From Hypomyces perniciosus (taxonomy: Eukaryota > Ascomycota > Sordariomycetes > Hypocreales > Hypocreaceae): a stretch of DNA of 64,000 nt. Of the stretch, positions 63,306-64,000 are shown piece by piece. The translations under genes and the position numbers were made by a program. Each line of letters starts with the position of its first letter. Position 1 is the stretch's first letter. The stretch is from the NCBI GenBank assembly GCA_008477525.1, contig SPDT01000007.1:186001-250000 (forward strand). The letters run 5' to 3'. Below the pieces are notes generated by a model that did not search any database, had not been told where the DNA came from, and was given only the letters and a program-made list of their open reading frames with translations.

Positions 63306-63669
63306 AATGGTATTAAATAAAGTAATAGAAAGTCAATTTAATAGTGTATATAACCACCTAATATAGCCTTAATAACAGTAAATATTTCAGTATTAAATAC
63401 ACTAACTTCAACAAATAATTATATATTATTATATAAGGCATTTCCAATAAAGCGCTCTGAATAGTATATAGCTATCTATTTCTTTATTTGGGTAAATAAA
63501 TATAGATTTGTGTCACGTGATACAGAGAGGCAGCAGGTTGCCAAGTATTAAAGAGGTACGTACCGATACAATAAGTGGGTCCAGGTAGTCAAGTGTGGAA
63601 CATTCAGGGTATAGACTGTATATTTATGATCACGACGAAAAATGTATGTGCGTATAGATATCGCGACCT
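63306..63669. other. Non-coding stretch before the transposase remnant
   Basis: AT-rich to about 63510, then normal composition. No open frame; may contain the unlocated left terminus of the transposon whose transposase follows. Confidence 0.45.
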
Positions 63670-64000
63670 GGGTTATTATGGTTGGATTGAAGTCCAGTGG
63701 CGGCAAGGCCTCTGCTGAGGTCTCGGCTGCTACAGGGCTATCGATCCGTTAAGTTGATCGAATCTATGCCCGGGCTATTGACCATGGCTTTGATCCATAG
63801 ATCAGACCAATCAAAATTGAAGATGCCTTTGTGGCTGATGCTCCTAGGGCTAGAAGACCTAAGAAACAGACCGAGGAAACGAAGAACTTGATTATGAATA
63901 AAGTACGCCGCGATCGAGATTGAAGGGAAAAGAACTGCGCTGATATTGCTGGGGGACTTATCCTCGAGGGCTTCCCTATCTCAGCAACAACTATATAGCG
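63670..64000 (+). pseudogene. Tc1/mariner-type transposase pseudogene, N-terminal part, cut by the right edge
   Basis: One plus-strand frame reads SGGKASAEVSAATGLSIR, stop, VDRIYARAIDHGFDP, stop, then FVADAPRARRPKKQTEETKN and later NCADIAGGLILEGFPISATTI. This pattern of a first helix-turn-helix, a GRP-like linker (ARRPKKQT) and a second helix-turn-helix is the DNA-binding half of fungal Tc1/mariner transposases. In-frame stops at about 63749, 63797, 63918 and 63995 fit Gln, Trp or Arg codons altered by C-to-T or G-to-A changes. The catalytic DDE part would lie beyond the window. The open frame 63697-63891 is a different, meaningless frame. Confidence 0.75.

Overview
The window comes from the nuclear genome of a filamentous ascomycete (Pezizomycotina). 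The signs are a multidomain fungal polyketide synthase with two short GT-AG introns, an AflR-type Zn2Cys6 regulator, and about 50 kb of very AT-rich DNA in which several retrotransposon families carry almost pure C-to-T and G-to-A changes, the signature of repeat-induced point mutation (RIP). I cannot name the species.

Left part (1-10480, normal base composition): the 5' two thirds of a highly reducing polyketide synthase gene (minus strand, KS-AT-DH-CMeT, running off the left edge). A 2.5 kb intergenic region carries a MITE-like inverted repeat, followed by a complete Zn2Cys6 regulator gene in the same orientation (7384-8961). Together these look like the edge of a secondary-metabolite gene cluster, with the regulator the natural candidate for controlling the synthase. 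From 8962 to 10480 I see no gene.

Middle part (about 10481-61512): a graveyard of nested, RIP-mutated transposable elements with no host gene. In order: a TA-flanked Fot/pogo-like element split by a hAT element with a perfect 8-bp target duplication (10804-14130); remnants of at least five LTR families, called here RetA (Ty1/copia, about 276-bp LTR), RetB (Ty1/copia, about 580-bp LTR), RetC (about 260-bp LTR), RetD (about 380-400-bp LTR) and Gyp (Ty3/gypsy, 162-bp LTR); one complete gypsy element with target duplication AATAT (26939-33532); one RetA copy with both LTRs (40738-47896); and a younger, less mutated RetB copy whose pol can be read end to end through scattered stops (56697-61098). 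Small unmutated islands stand out: a 445-bp TRIM element with identical 76-bp terminal repeats (18684-19128), a RetC solo LTR (23027-23288) and a gypsy-type LTR (37383-37554).

Right part (61513-64000): composition returns towards normal. It holds a 19-bp minisatellite, an unmutated RetA solo LTR with target duplication GTAAG (63025-63300), and the start of a Tc1/mariner-type transposase pseudogene cut by the right edge.

The order of nesting can be read from the sequence. RetA (23607) entered a gypsy copy, a second gypsy copy (26939) entered that RetA, and a forward RetA (34415) entered it again; the TRIM and the solo LTRs arrived late. The most interesting points for follow-up are the TRIM, which shares an apparent tRNA-Met anticodon-arm primer site with the large RetA family; the extra coding-like Ala/Ser-rich segment between RetA pol and its 3' LTR; and a polyketide cluster next to a RIP-mutated block.
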